This document shows positions 1-8,637 of a stretch of 58,454 bases of DNA, one piece after another. Position 1 is the first letter of the stretch. Each line of letters starts with the position of its first letter. Below the pieces are notes generated by a model that was given only the letters and a program-made list of their open reading frames with translations, did no database searches and had not been told where the DNA came from. This stretch comes from Pseudomonas sp. (GTDB lineage: Bacteria; Pseudomonadota; Gammaproteobacteria; Pseudomonadales; Pseudomonadaceae): the NCBI RefSeq assembly GCF_030698175.1, contig NZ_JAUYNT010000038.1:1-58454 (forward strand), read 5' to 3'. A program made the translations under genes and the position numbers.

Positions 1-130
1 TGAGGCGGGGGGCCTCTCTACAAACGAGATCGCAATGCGTCTCTAGGGTGGGACGGCCTCCCCGGAACCTTACTGATTATCGTCAACAGCGTGTTTGAGC
101 CTACTGTTTAACGATGACCTCAACATACAA

Positions 131-198
131 GGGTGGGTTAGCGGCGCCTCGCAGGCTCAAAACCTCACCTCGCAGTCAGTGCGCCGCGTAACCCACCG
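131..198. repeat. Palindromic repeat, GGTGGGTTA family, copy 1
   Basis: Inverted repeat with arms at 132-147 (GGTGGGTTAGCGGCGC) and 181-197 (GCGCCGCGTAACCCACC), separated by about 33 nt. The same arms recur as two adjacent palindromes at 53583-53743 and as one half at about 28750-28773. It lies just downstream of the L,D-transpeptidase gene on the minus strand. The first 130 bases of the window show no gene that I can support. Confidence 0.75.
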
Positions 199-222
199 AG
201 CGGTTTCAGACTCTTTGCTGAC

Positions 223-723
223 TTAGGGCCTGATTTCGATCAGGGTGCCGTCTTTGACGGTATCCCAAAGTTCTTGCATGTCGCTGTTTTTCATCGCGAT
301 GCAGCCGTTGGTCCAGTCGAGGGTGGTGAAGTACCACTCGGGGTATTCCTCATCAATCGGCGTGCCGTGGATCATGATCATGCCGCCCGGTGCCAGGCCT
401 TGCTTGAGGGCCAGGGCTTTGTCGCGGCTGTTGGGGTAGGAGACATGCAGGGACAGGTTGTAATTGTTGCTGGTTTTACGCCAGTCGATCCAATACAGGC
501 CTTCAGGGGTGCGCTGGTCGCCTTCACGCAGTTTCGGCCCCTTGGGTTGTTTGCCCAGGGAGATACGGTAGGTTTTTAGGGTTTTGCCGCGGCTGATCAG
601 TTGCAGCTGATGGGCGGACTTGAGCACCAACACCTTGTCGATGTTCTGCGCGTTCAGAGTCGGGCTGCTGGCGTTGGCAAACGTGGCAAAGGACAGGCAA
701 AGTAAGGCTAACAACCAACGCAT
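223..723 (-). CDS. L,D-transpeptidase (YkuD domain) family protein, exported
   Basis: The protein has 166 residues. An N-terminal signal peptide (MRWLLALLCLSFATFANA) is followed by a compact YkuD domain. The catalytic signature HGTP followed by TNGCIAM matches the family pattern HG...(S/T)xGC(I/V)xM, with Cys as the nucleophile. Such enzymes form 3-3 crosslinks in peptidoglycan or attach proteins to it in the periplasm; which of these applies here is not visible. A longer frame runs to 795, but the ATG at 723 is preceded by AGGAAA and starts exactly at the signal peptide, so I chose it. The gene is monocistronic by appearance, with a palindromic repeat downstream. Confidence 0.88.
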   Translation of the reverse strand: MRWLLALLCLSFATFANASSPTLNAQNIDKVLVLKSAHQLQLISRGKTLKTYRISLGKQPKGPKLREGDQRTPEGLYWIDWRKTSNNYNLSLHVSYPNSRDKALALKQGLAPGGMIMIHGTPIDEEYPEWYFTTLDWTNGCIAMKNSDMQELWDTVKDGTLIEIRP

Positions 724-760
724 TGGAGCAGTTTCCTGGGGGTTGACGACGCTGGGCCGC

Positions 761-1315
761 TCAAGTTTTTTGGTAATGCGCACGCAAGGCCGCAAGTGGC
801 TCGTTGCGTACCGGGAACAGTTGCTGTGGCCGGTCAGCGAAGTAGCATTCTAAAGTACGGCTGATCGTCGGGAAAGCCAGCTCTGACCAGGGAATGTCCT
901 GTTCCGAGAAAAGTTGCACCTCCAGGCTTTCTGCCCCGGCGGCAAAATCCAGATCGACTAACTCGGCGCGAAACAGCATATAGACCTGATTGATATGCGG
1001 CAGGTCGAACAGGGTATAGAGGCTTAGGCCCTGAACGCGAGCACAGGCTTCCTCGAGGGTTTCGCGGGCGGCGGCTTGTTCCAGGGTTTCGCCGTTTTCC
1101 ATAAAGCCGGCCGGTAGCGTCCAAAAACCACGGCGCGGCTCAATCGCCCGCCGGCACAGCAGCACTTGCTCGCCCCACACCGGCAGGCAGCCGGCGATAA
1201 TTCGCGGGTTTTGGTAGTGAATGGTCTGGCACTGCGGGCACACGAAGCGCAGGCGGTTATCGCCGTCGGGAATCTGTTGGGCGACCGGGTTGCCACACTG
1301 GCTGCAAAATTTCAT
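761..1315 (-). CDS. NUDIX hydrolase with N-terminal zinc ribbon
   Basis: The protein has 184 residues. Four cysteines near the N-terminus (CSQCGNP... and CPQC) form a zinc ribbon of the kind found in NADH pyrophosphatases. A NUDIX box follows: GFMENGETLEQAAARETLEE fits Gx5Ex7RExxEE. These enzymes hydrolyse nucleoside diphosphates linked to another moiety, using Mg2+. The substrate cannot be read from the sequence; the protein is much shorter than NudC, so I do not use that symbol. The frame is open to 1453, but the ATG at 1315 has a GGAG upstream and begins directly at the zinc ribbon (MKFCSQCG). It diverges from the next NUDIX gene. Confidence 0.87.
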   Translation of the reverse strand: MKFCSQCGNPVAQQIPDGDNRLRFVCPQCQTIHYQNPRIIAGCLPVWGEQVLLCRRAIEPRRGFWTLPAGFMENGETLEQAAARETLEEACARVQGLSLYTLFDLPHINQVYMLFRAELVDLDFAAGAESLEVQLFSEQDIPWSELAFPTISRTLECYFADRPQQLFPVRNEPLAALRAHYQKT

Positions 1316-1455
1316 CTGGGCTCCATGGTGTTCGGCGGTTAATCGCGGCCAAGCAGAGGGCTGCAGACTTAAGCGCAGACCGTGGGTTTGTGGGCTTGGG
1401 CGGCGTGGCGCTTCATGCCATGATGCCAGAGATAAACCAAGATCGAGAACCACTC

Positions 1456-2058
1456 ATGTTGGATGACTTGCTGCGGCGCATGCAGGGCTATAGCCCGCTC
1501 GGCTTGCCTATTGACGAGAGCTTGCCGCAAGCGGCGGTGCTGCTGCCGATTACCCGCAGTGCCGAGCCTTGTTTGGTGCTGACCCTGCGCGCCAGCGGCT
1601 TGTCGACCCACGGCGGTGAGGTGGCGTTTCCCGGTGGTCGGCGCGATCCGGAGGACAGCGATTTAATCTGCACCGCATTGCGTGAGGCCGAAGAAGAAAT
1701 CGGCTTGCCGGCCGGCTTGGTCGAGGTGCTGGGGCCGCTCAGCACGCTGGTGTCGCGGCATGGTATTCAGGTCACGCCCTACGTCGGTTTGGTGCCCGAT
1801 TATGTGGAGTACCAGGCCAATGACGCGGAAATTGCCTCGGTGTTTATGGTGCCCCTGGCGTATTTCCGCAACGATCCGCGGGAGATGACCCATCGCATCG
1901 ATTATCTGGGCAAGAGCTGGTACGTGCCGAGTTACCAGTACGGTGAATATAAAATCTGGGGGCTGACGGCGATCATGGTGGTCGAGTTGGTCAACCTGCT
2001 TTACGACGCCGGAATCGAGCTACATCGACCCTCGGCACCTTTTACCCACCTGAGCTAA
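1456..2058 (+). CDS. NUDIX hydrolase, CoA pyrophosphatase (NudL-like)
   Basis: The protein has 200 residues. It carries the extended signature of the CoA-hydrolysing NUDIX subfamily (UPF0035): LTLRASGLSTHGGEVAFPGG followed by RRDPED and LREAEEEIGL. The family splits CoA or oxidised CoA into 3',5'-ADP and phosphopantetheine in the cytoplasm. I chose the ATG at 1456 (MLDDLLRRM); the frame is open upstream to 1390 but those codons look like shared intergenic DNA with the divergent gene. The downstream carbonic anhydrase gene starts 24 nt after its stop, so the two probably form one transcript. Confidence 0.87.
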   Translation: MLDDLLRRMQGYSPLGLPIDESLPQAAVLLPITRSAEPCLVLTLRASGLSTHGGEVAFPGGRRDPEDSDLICTALREAEEEIGLPAGLVEVLGPLSTLVSRHGIQVTPYVGLVPDYVEYQANDAEIASVFMVPLAYFRNDPREMTHRIDYLGKSWYVPSYQYGEYKIWGLTAIMVVELVNLLYDAGIELHRPSAPFTHLS

Positions 2059-2081
2059 ACATTCATCTTGAGGGCGAATCT

Positions 2082-2606
2082 ATGAAATACCGTCTGGGCG
2101 ATTCACGGGTCGAGTCGCATCCCGAGAGCTGGGTGGCGCCGAATGCGGTGTTGGTCGGCAAGGTTAAACTTGAGGCCGGCGCCAGCGTTTGGTTTAACAC
2201 GGTGCTGCGCGGCGACAACGAGCTGATCCACATCGGCGAGAACAGCAATGTGCAAGACGGCACCGTGATGCACACCGATATGGGTTATCCGCTGTCGATC
2301 GGCAAGGGCGTTACCATCGGTCATAACGTCATGCTGCATGGCTGTACGGTCGGTGATTACAGCCTGATCGGCATCAATGCGGTGGTGCTCAACGGTGCCA
2401 AAATCGGCAAGAACTGCCTGATTGGTGCCAATGCGCTGATCCCTGAAGGCAAGGTGATTCCTGATGGTAGCCTGGTGATGGGCTCACCCGGCAAGGTGGT
2501 GCGCGAGCTGACCGAGCAGCAGATCAAAATGCTCGAGGCCAGCGCTGCCCATTACGTGCACAACGCCCAGCGTTACGCCCGTGACTTGCACCCGCAGGAC
2601 GATTAA
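2082..2606 (+). CDS. Gamma carbonic anhydrase family protein (YrdA/PaaY-like)
   Basis: The protein has 174 residues and consists almost entirely of left-handed beta-helix hexapeptide repeats (for example IGENSNVQDGTVMHTD, IGKGVTIGHNVMLHG, IGINAVVLNGAKIG). The histidines in VMHTD, IGHN and MLHG are placed like the zinc ligands of gamma carbonic anhydrases. A C-terminal helix (LTEQQIKMLEASAAHYV) is typical. The fold is a trimer with metal sites between subunits. Carbonic anhydrase activity in bacterial members is variable, so the catalytic role is inference. It sits in a plus-strand run between a NUDIX gene and a DUF1289 gene. Confidence 0.9.
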   Translation: MKYRLGDSRVESHPESWVAPNAVLVGKVKLEAGASVWFNTVLRGDNELIHIGENSNVQDGTVMHTDMGYPLSIGKGVTIGHNVMLHGCTVGDYSLIGINAVVLNGAKIGKNCLIGANALIPEGKVIPDGSLVMGSPGKVVRELTEQQIKMLEASAAHYVHNAQRYARDLHPQDD

Positions 2607-2608
2607 GC

Positions 2609-2836
2609 GTGCCTGAGTTAGCCATTATGACTGCACGTAAAACTGAAAAGCCGCTGGCCTCGCCGTGCATCAACGTCTGCGCTTTGGATGATGCCGATAT
2701 CTGCATTGGCTGCCAGCGCAGCGCGGCGGAAATCACCCGCTGGATGCGCATGGATAATGCCGAGCGCCGCCAAGTGCTGGCCCGTTGTGTTGAGCGTGCC
2801 TACGCCAACGGTCAATTTCTGAGCCCGCCGGTTTAG
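2609..2836 (+). CDS. DUF1289 domain-containing protein
   Basis: The protein has 75 residues. The DUF1289 pattern is clear: SPCINVCALDD, then ICIGCQRSAAEITRWMRM, giving four cysteines that probably bind a metal or iron-sulfur centre. The function is unknown. I start it at GTG 2609, three bases after the carbonic anhydrase stop, because AGGA lies about eight bases upstream. The ATG at 2627 (MTARKTEK) is an alternative with a poorer ribosome-binding site. Tight spacing indicates co-transcription with the upstream gene. Confidence 0.85.
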   Translation: MPELAIMTARKTEKPLASPCINVCALDDADICIGCQRSAAEITRWMRMDNAERRQVLARCVERAYANGQFLSPPV

Positions 2837-2906
2837 GTTTTATTCGCCCTGTAGCGCCGCGCCAACGCCGCCGCTGCACCGCCTGTTTATTTATTGAGGA
2901 CGCATC

Positions 2907-4088
2907 ATGCCCCGTATTGGCACCCCCCTGTCGGCCAGCGCCACCCGTGTTTTGCTCTGTGGTTCGGGCGAACTGGGTAAAGAGTTGGTGATCGAACTGC
3001 AGCGCCTGGGCGTTGAGGTGATCGCGGTTGATCGCTACGCCGATGCGCCGGCCATGCAGGTTGCCCATCGCCATCACGTGATCAATATGCTCGACGGCGC
3101 CGCCTTGCGGGCGGTGATTGAGGCCGAGCAGCCGCATTACATAGTCCCGGAAATCGAGGCCATAGCCACCGCCACCCTGGTTGAGCTGGAAGCCGAAGGC
3201 TTCAACGTGATTCCCAGTGCGCGGGCGGCGCAGTTGACCATGAACCGTGAGGGCATTCGCCGGCTGGCCGCCGAAGAGCTGGGCCTGCCGACCTCGCCCT
3301 ATGAGTTTGCCGATACCCTTGAGGTCTATCGGGCGGCGGTGGCGCGCATCGGTTATCCGTGCGTGGTTAAACCGATCATGAGCTCCTCGGGCAAAGGCCA
3401 GTCGTTACTGAAAAGCAGCGCCGATCTGCAGGCGGCCTGGGATTACGCCCAGGAAGGCGGACGGGCCGGCAAGGGGCGGGTGATAGTCGAGGGATTTATC
3501 GACTTTGACTACGAAATCACCCTGCTCACCGTGCGTCACGCCACGGGCACTACCTTCTGCGCGCCAGTCGGCCATCGGCAAGTCAAGGGCGACTATCACG
3601 AATCCTGGCAGCCGCAGGCGATGAGCCCGGCGGCGCTGGCGGAGTCCGAGCGAGTGGCGTTGGCGGTGACTGAAGCGTTGGGCGGCCGTGGCTTGTTTGG
3701 CGTGGAGTTGTTCGTTAAAGGCGATCAAGTGTGGTTCAGCGAAGTCTCGCCGCGCCCCCATGACACCGGCTTGGTCACCCTGATTTCTCAAGACTTGTCC
3801 GAGTTTGCCCTGCATGCGCGGGCGATTTTGGGTTTGCCAATTCCGCTGGTTCGTCAGTTGGGTGCTGCGGCATCGGCGGTGATTCTGGTCGAGGGTGAGT
3901 CGAGTCAGGTCAGCTTCGGCAATTTGGCTGCGGCCTTGAGCGAGCCAGACACGGCGCTGCGTTTATTCGGCAAGCCGCAGGTGTCCGGCCAGCGGCGCAT
4001 GGGCGTGGCGCTGGCGCGGGATGAGTCGATTGAGTTGGCGCGGGCCAAGGCGGTACGGGCCGCGCAGGCGGTTAGCATCACGCTGTGA
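2907..4088 (+). CDS. purT: Phosphoribosylglycinamide formyltransferase 2 (formate-dependent)
   Basis: The protein has 393 residues, the normal PurT length. It belongs to the ATP-grasp superfamily and makes formyl-GAR from GAR, formate and ATP in purine synthesis, independent of folate. The N-terminal Rossmann-like domain opens with VLLCGSGELGKELVIELQRLG. The ATP-grasp core includes VVKPIMSSSGKGQS and, late, ELFVKGDQVWFSEVSPRPHD, matching the metal-binding ExSPRPHD motif of PurT. A TGAGGACG ribosome-binding site precedes the ATG. The stop overlaps the start of the next gene (GTGATG), suggesting translational coupling. Confidence 0.97.
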   Translation: MPRIGTPLSASATRVLLCGSGELGKELVIELQRLGVEVIAVDRYADAPAMQVAHRHHVINMLDGAALRAVIEAEQPHYIVPEIEAIATATLVELEAEGFNVIPSARAAQLTMNREGIRRLAAEELGLPTSPYEFADTLEVYRAAVARIGYPCVVKPIMSSSGKGQSLLKSSADLQAAWDYAQEGGRAGKGRVIVEGFIDFDYEITLLTVRHATGTTFCAPVGHRQVKGDYHESWQPQAMSPAALAESERVALAVTEALGGRGLFGVELFVKGDQVWFSEVSPRPHDTGLVTLISQDLSEFALHARAILGLPIPLVRQLGAAASAVILVEGESSQVSFGNLAAALSEPDTALRLFGKPQVSGQRRMGVALARDESIELARAKAVRAAQAVSITL

Positions 4089-4849
4089 TGCGCCTGCGGG
4101 TTGGCGCCTGGTGGCTGCTGGCGTTGTTATTGCTGCCTGTGCTGGTGCCGCAGGCGCTGCGCACGCGCCGGCGAGCCTTGCGTTTAGCGCCGGCAGCCGG
4201 CCCGCAGCAAGGCTTGGCTGGGGCTGAGTTTGCCGGGCCGGCGTTGCGCGTCTTACTGCTGGGTGAGTCGACCGTGGCGGGTGTGGGTGTCGCTTGCCAA
4301 ACCCAAGGCTTGGCCGCGCGTTTGGCCCACGCCTTGGCCGAGCAGCAGCGCCGCCCCGTGGCCTGGCAGGCGTGCGGCGAAAACGGCATCACCGCCAGTC
4401 AGGCCTGCACGCGCTTGTTGCCGCAGGCCTTGGCGGCACAGGCAGATTTGCTCTTGCTGGTGTTTGGGGTGAACGACAGCACCCAACTCAGCTCGCTGCG
4501 CAGCTGGCGCCAAGCACTGACATGCATGACCCAGGCGTTGCAGGCGCAAGGGGCGCAGGTGGCGTTTACCGCGGTGCCACCGCTGCAGCACTTTAGCGCG
4601 CTGCCCTGGTTGTTGCGGCGGGTGTTGGACTTGCGTGGAGCCTTGCTGGATCGGCAATTACGCGCGGTGGCGCGGCAGTTGGGTGCCAGTTATTGCCCGG
4701 TCGCGCTGGAATTTACCGCCGACTACCTGGCGGTGGATGGTTATCACCCCTCGCAGCTGGGCTATCAGGTCTGGGCGAGCGGGCTGGCGCCGCAATTGCT
4801 CAGCCAACAGCTGCTCAGTCAGCAGCAGTCGGCGGCGTCAGTGGGTTGA
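4085..4849 (+). CDS. SGNH/GDSL-family hydrolase
   Basis: The protein has about 254 residues. It has an N-terminal hydrophobic segment (WWLLALLLLPVLVP), so it is membrane-anchored or exported. The four SGNH blocks are visible: LLGEST (block I serine), GENGI (block II), FGVNDST (block III Asn) and DGYHPSQLGY (block V Asp/His). This is a serine esterase or lipase fold; the substrate is unknown. The start is either GTG 4085 or ATG 4088, both overlapping the purT stop. The last 35 bases overlap the 3' end of the convergent CorC-like gene. Confidence 0.87.
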   Translation: MMRLRVGAWWLLALLLLPVLVPQALRTRRRALRLAPAAGPQQGLAGAEFAGPALRVLLLGESTVAGVGVACQTQGLAARLAHALAEQQRRPVAWQACGENGITASQACTRLLPQALAAQADLLLLVFGVNDSTQLSSLRSWRQALTCMTQALQAQGAQVAFTAVPPLQHFSALPWLLRRVLDLRGALLDRQLRAVARQLGASYCPVALEFTADYLAVDGYHPSQLGYQVWASGLAPQLLSQQLLSQQQSAASVG

Positions 4850-6101
4850 GATTGGCGGGCCAGATGCGCACGGTTTTTACCCGGTTGTCGGCCATCTGTA
4901 ACACCTCCAGCCGATAGCGGCCGACCTTCAGGCAAACGCTGCTGTCCGGGAGATTTTCCAGGGCTTCGGTGATCAGCCCATTCAGGGTCTTGGGGCCGTC
5001 GCAGGGCAACTGCCAGTTGAGCATCTTGTTGAGGTCGCGGATGTTGGCGGTGCCATCGATGATCTGGGTGCCGTCGGCTTGCGGGTGAATATCTGGACTG
5101 TCTTGCAGTTCTTGATGCTTAAAGTCGCCGACTATTTCTTCCAGAATATCTTCCAGGGTGACGATGCCCAGCGCTTCGCCGTACTCGTCGACAACTATGC
5201 CGATGCGGCGTTTTTCCTTTTGAAAGTTGATCAGCTGAGTCGAGAGTGGCGTGCTTTCCGGGATGAAGTAGGGCTCTTGGCAGGCGCCGAGCAAGGCTTC
5301 TTTGGTCAGCTGGTTGTGGGTCAGGAGCCGGGCGATATGGCGCATATGCACCACGCCTTCGATCTGATTGATGTCGCTGCGAAACACCGGCAGGCGTGTG
5401 TGGCTGGTGGTGCGCAGCTGGCGGATGATCTCTTCGAAGCTGTCTTCAAGGTCGATGCCGGTGACCTCGTTGCGCGGGATCATGATGTCGTTGACGGTGA
5501 TGTTGTCCAGCTCAAGGATGCCCAGCAGCATGTTCTGCCGGTTCGGCAGTGTATGTTCAGACTCGCGCACCACGCTGCGCAGCTCTTCGGTACTGAGGCT
5601 ATCGTTGCGCTTGCTGCTGGGATCGATGCCAAACAGGCGCAACAGGCCGTTGCTGATCCAGCCCAGCAGCAACACCAGCGGATATAACAGCTTGAGCAAT
5701 AAACTCAGGGGCAGGCTGGCTGGGTAGGCGACGGCCTCTGGGCGCAGGGCAGCCAGGGTCTTGGGAGTGATTTCACCAAAGATCAGTAGCAGTAATGTCA
5801 GCCCAACCGTGGCGATGGCGATGCCGGCATCGCCCCACAGTTGAATGGCCAGTACGGTGGCGATGGCCGAAGCGAGGATGTTGACGAAGTTATTGCCAAT
5901 CAGGATGGTGCCCAGCAGGCGGTCCGGGCGGCTAAGCAGGGCGCTGACGCGCTTGGCGCCGCGGTGTCCTTCTTTGGCTCGGTGGCGCAGGCGGTAGCGG
6001 TTCAGGCTGAGGATGCCGGTTTCTGCGCTGGAGAAGAACGCCGAGCAGGCCAGCAGGAAAATTAGCAGGCCGATCAAAAACCCTGGGTGAGCATTGTCCA
6101 C
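4815..6101 (-). CDS. HlyC/CorC family membrane protein (CNNM/DUF21 + CBS pair + CorC_HlyC)
   Basis: The protein has about 428 residues. The N-terminal DUF21/CNNM membrane domain (FFSSAETGILSLNRYRLRH) has about four transmembrane helices. Two CBS domains follow (from DIMIPRNEVTGIDLEDSF to VDEYGEALGIVTLEDILEEIVGDF), then a C-terminal CorC_HlyC domain. The family is linked to Mg2+ or Co2+ efflux and ion homeostasis. I prefer the GTG start at 6101 (VDNAHPGFLIG), 11 nt after the upstream gene's stop; the frame is open to 6152 with an ATG but without family-like residues. It appears co-transcribed with the upstream cytochrome c assembly gene. Confidence 0.87.
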   Translation of the reverse strand: MDNAHPGFLIGLLIFLLACSAFFSSAETGILSLNRYRLRHRAKEGHRGAKRVSALLSRPDRLLGTILIGNNFVNILASAIATVLAIQLWGDAGIAIATVGLTLLLLIFGEITPKTLAALRPEAVAYPASLPLSLLLKLLYPLVLLLGWISNGLLRLFGIDPSSKRNDSLSTEELRSVVRESEHTLPNRQNMLLGILELDNITVNDIMIPRNEVTGIDLEDSFEEIIRQLRTTSHTRLPVFRSDINQIEGVVHMRHIARLLTHNQLTKEALLGACQEPYFIPESTPLSTQLINFQKEKRRIGIVVDEYGEALGIVTLEDILEEIVGDFKHQELQDSPDIHPQADGTQIIDGTANIRDLNKMLNWQLPCDGPKTLNGLITEALENLPDSSVCLKVGRYRLEVLQMADNRVKTVRIWPANLNPLTPPTAAD

Positions 6102-6111
6102 GGGTAAGTGC

Positions 6112-6912
6112 CTAGATGTGCAGAATGAATTCGCGTACCAGCTTGCTGCCAAAATAGGCCAGCATCAGCAAGCAGAAACCCGCCAGTGTCCAGCGAATGG
6201 CTTTGTGTCCGCGCCAGCCCAGTTGTTGCCGGCCCCACAGCAGCACGGCAAACACCAGCCAGGCGAACACCGAGAGAATGGTTTTGTGCGCCAGATGCTG
6301 GGTGAACAGGTCTTCGACAAACAACCAGCCCGACAGCAGGGACAGCGACAGCAAACCCCAGCCGGCCCAGAGAAAGCCAAACAGCAGGCTTTCCATGGTT
6401 TGCAGCGGCGGGAAATTTTTAATCAGCCCTGAGGGGTGTTTATTTTTTAGCTGATGGTCTTGCAGTAGCAGCAACAGCGACTGAAACATCGCTATGGTCA
6501 GCATGCCGTAAGCCAGAATCGACAACAGGATATGGGCCAGGATGCCGGAGTGCTCGTTTATCGTCTGCACCGTGCCACTGGGGGCAAACTGCGCCATTAG
6601 CACCGTCAGAGCGCCGAGCGGAAACAACAGCAGTAACAGGTTTTCTACCGGGATCTGCCGGCAAGCCAGCAGGGTCAGTAATATGACTGCGGCGGCGATC
6701 AGGCTGGCGGCATTAAAGAAGTCCAGGCCCAGGCCCATCGGCGTAATCAGCTGTAAATACAGGCTGAAACCGTGGGCGAGCAGGGCGAGTAAACCCAGTA
6801 GGCTGAGCAGGCGTTTGTCCGGCACTGCGCGTTGGCCCAAGCGCAGGGCTTGGTAAGCAGTGGTGCCGACATATAAGCCGGCGGCGGCGAGGCTGGGAAG
6901 CAGAGGGTGCAT
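6112..6912 (-). CDS. Cytochrome c assembly protein, CcsA/YpjD-type inner-membrane protein
   Basis: The protein has 266 residues and about eight hydrophobic helices. The pattern HSGILAHILLSILAYGMLTIA, the tail GWGLLSLSLLSGWLF and KTILSVFAWLVFA match the CcmC/CcsA heme-handling family, in which conserved histidines and tryptophans bind heme. In Pseudomonas a YpjD-like member commonly lies divergent from ffh. The exact role (heme handling or a membrane partner of CorC) is unproven. The ATG at 6912 (MHPLLPSLAAAGLY) was chosen over the longer frame to 6954 because the extra residues are polar and an AGG precedes it. Confidence 0.86.
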   Translation of the reverse strand: MHPLLPSLAAAGLYVGTTAYQALRLGQRAVPDKRLLSLLGLLALLAHGFSLYLQLITPMGLGLDFFNAASLIAAAVILLTLLACRQIPVENLLLLLFPLGALTVLMAQFAPSGTVQTINEHSGILAHILLSILAYGMLTIAMFQSLLLLLQDHQLKNKHPSGLIKNFPPLQTMESLLFGFLWAGWGLLSLSLLSGWLFVEDLFTQHLAHKTILSVFAWLVFAVLLWGRQQLGWRGHKAIRWTLAGFCLLMLAYFGSKLVREFILHI

Positions 6913-7008
6913 AGAACCTGAGCAGGCAATCCTTGAGATTTCGCAGTGTGGCATATAACGCTCTTGCCCTGAAAGACCGTGGCGGTGTCGGCGGCGCAGA
7001 GTCTTCGC

Positions 7009-7014
7009 TATAAT
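7009..7014 (+). promoter_or_regulatory. Putative -10 box of the ffh promoter
   Basis: A perfect TATAAT lies 55 bases before the ffh start. The -35 region 17 bases upstream (TGTCGG) is poor, so the assignment rests on the -10 alone. Confidence 0.45.
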
Positions 7015-7068
7015 CGCCCGCTGGCAGCAAGCTCAGTCTCGGCTCTGGAGACACTGAAAGGAACGCGC

Positions 7069-8445
7069 ATGTTTGAAAATCTAACTGATCGCCTCTCGCA
7101 GACGCTGCGCCATGTCACCGGCAAGGCCAAGCTGACCGAAGACAATATTAAAGACACCCTGCGCGAAGTGCGCATGGCCTTGCTCGAAGCTGACGTGGCT
7201 CTGCCAGTGGTCAAGGACTTCGTTAATAAGGTCAAAGATCGCGCGGTCGGCACCGAGGTGTCGAAAAGCCTGACGCCGGGTCAGGCCTTCGTGAAGATCG
7301 TGCGCGCCGAGCTTGAAGAGTTGATGGGCGCGGCCAACGAAGACCTCGACCTGCACGCTTTGCCGCCCGCCGTGGTGTTGATGGCCGGCCTGCAAGGTGC
7401 GGGTAAAACCACCACCGTGGCCAAGCTGGCGCGCTTCCTTAAAGAGCGCAAAAAGAAAAGCGTGCTGATCGTTTCGGCCGACGTTTATCGCCCGGCCGCG
7501 ATCAAACAGCTGGAAACCCTGGCTGGCGAAGTTGGCGTGACCTTCTTTCCGTCTGATCTTACTCAGCAGCCAGTGGCCATCGCGTTGGCGGCTATTAATG
7601 AGGCGCGGCTGAAGTTTATCGATGTAGTCATTGTCGATACCGCCGGCCGCTTGGCCATTGATGCCGAGATGATGGCCGAGATTCAGGCCTTGCATGCGGC
7701 GGTTAATCCGGTCGAGACGCTGTTCGTGGTCGACGCCATGACCGGTCAGGATGCCGCCAATACCGCCAAGGCCTTCGCCGATGCGCTGCCGCTGACTGGC
7801 GTGGTGTTGACCAAGGTCGATGGCGATGCGCGCGGTGGTGCGGCGCTGTCGGTGCGGGCGATTACCGGCAAACCGATCAAATTTATCGGTATGGGCGAGA
7901 AAACTGACGCCCTTGAGCCGTTTCACCCTGATCGGATTGCCTCGCGCATCCTCGGCATGGGTGATGTGCTCAGCCTGATCGAACAGGCCGAAAACACCCT
8001 GGATCGCGATAAAGCCGACAAGCTGGCGAAGAAGCTGAAAAAAGGCAAAGGCTTCGATCTCGAAGACTTCCGCGATCAGCTGCAGCAGATGAAAAACATG
8101 GGCGGCCTTAGCGGCCTGATGGACAAGCTGCCGAATATGGGCGGCGTCAATCTGGCGCAAATGGGCGGCGCCCAAGGCGTGGCCGAGAAGCAGTTCAAGC
8201 AGATGGAAGCCATCATCAACTCGATGACGCCGCTTGAGCGCCGCGACCCTGAGGTGATCAGTGGTTCGCGCAAGCGCCGCATCGCCATGGGCTCCGGCAC
8301 CCAGGTGCAGGATATTGGCCGGCTGATCAAGCAGCACAAGCAGATGCAGAAGATGATGAAGAAGTTCACCGCCAAGGGCGGTATGGCGAAAATGATGCGC
8401 GGCATGGGCGGAATGTTGCCCGGCGGCGGCATGCCAAGAATTTGA
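7069..8445 (+). CDS. ffh: Signal recognition particle protein Ffh (SRP54)
   Basis: The protein has 458 residues. It is the GTPase of the signal recognition particle, which binds 4.5S RNA and signal sequences of membrane proteins and docks with FtsY. The N domain is followed by the G domain: P-loop GLQGAGKTTTVAKLA, DTAGRL, and TKVDGDARGG. The methionine-rich M domain ends in GGMLPGGGMPRI and includes SGSRKRRIAMGSG for RNA binding. The ATG at 7069 is preceded by AAAGGA; the open frame upstream to 6979 contains the promoter. It sits divergent from the cytochrome assembly gene and upstream of the rpsP operon. Confidence 0.98.
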   Translation: MFENLTDRLSQTLRHVTGKAKLTEDNIKDTLREVRMALLEADVALPVVKDFVNKVKDRAVGTEVSKSLTPGQAFVKIVRAELEELMGAANEDLDLHALPPAVVLMAGLQGAGKTTTVAKLARFLKERKKKSVLIVSADVYRPAAIKQLETLAGEVGVTFFPSDLTQQPVAIALAAINEARLKFIDVVIVDTAGRLAIDAEMMAEIQALHAAVNPVETLFVVDAMTGQDAANTAKAFADALPLTGVVLTKVDGDARGGAALSVRAITGKPIKFIGMGEKTDALEPFHPDRIASRILGMGDVLSLIEQAENTLDRDKADKLAKKLKKGKGFDLEDFRDQLQQMKNMGGLSGLMDKLPNMGGVNLAQMGGAQGVAEKQFKQMEAIINSMTPLERRDPEVISGSRKRRIAMGSGTQVQDIGRLIKQHKQMQKMMKKFTAKGGMAKMMRGMGGMLPGGGMPRI

Positions 8446-8535
8446 GTGCGGGCCTGTAACCTTGCTCTGCGGGGCTTGCAGGCAGATTTAAGTACTTAAG
8501 CGGCACCTAAGTAACAGTGTATTGGTACTTATGTG

Positions 8536-8564
8536 TTGAACTCGCGCCGCACAATCCTTAGAAT
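8536..8564 (+). promoter_or_regulatory. Putative sigma-70 promoter of the rpsP-rimM-trmD-rplS operon
   Basis: TTGAAC at 8536-8541 and TAGAAT at 8559-8564 are separated by exactly 17 bases. Five of six positions match the consensus in each box region except single substitutions. The leader to the rpsP ATG is about 65 nt. Confidence 0.7.
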
Positions 8565-8637
8565 GTGCGGCCTTTCGGGCCCCGTGCCCAGTGTGCAATT
8601 TTAGTTTTGCAGCACCGACTACAGGAACGATGTTGAT

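Noticed and set aside
4815..4849. Overlap of the GDSL hydrolase and CorC-like gene as a sign of a wrong gene call
   Set aside because: Both genes have strong family motifs to their ends; convergent 35-base overlaps are common in bacteria.
7081..8337. 418-codon open frame antisense to ffh
   Set aside because: It mirrors the conserved ffh gene, is His- and Gln-rich, has no family resemblance and no ribosome-binding site; a by-product of GC-rich codon use.
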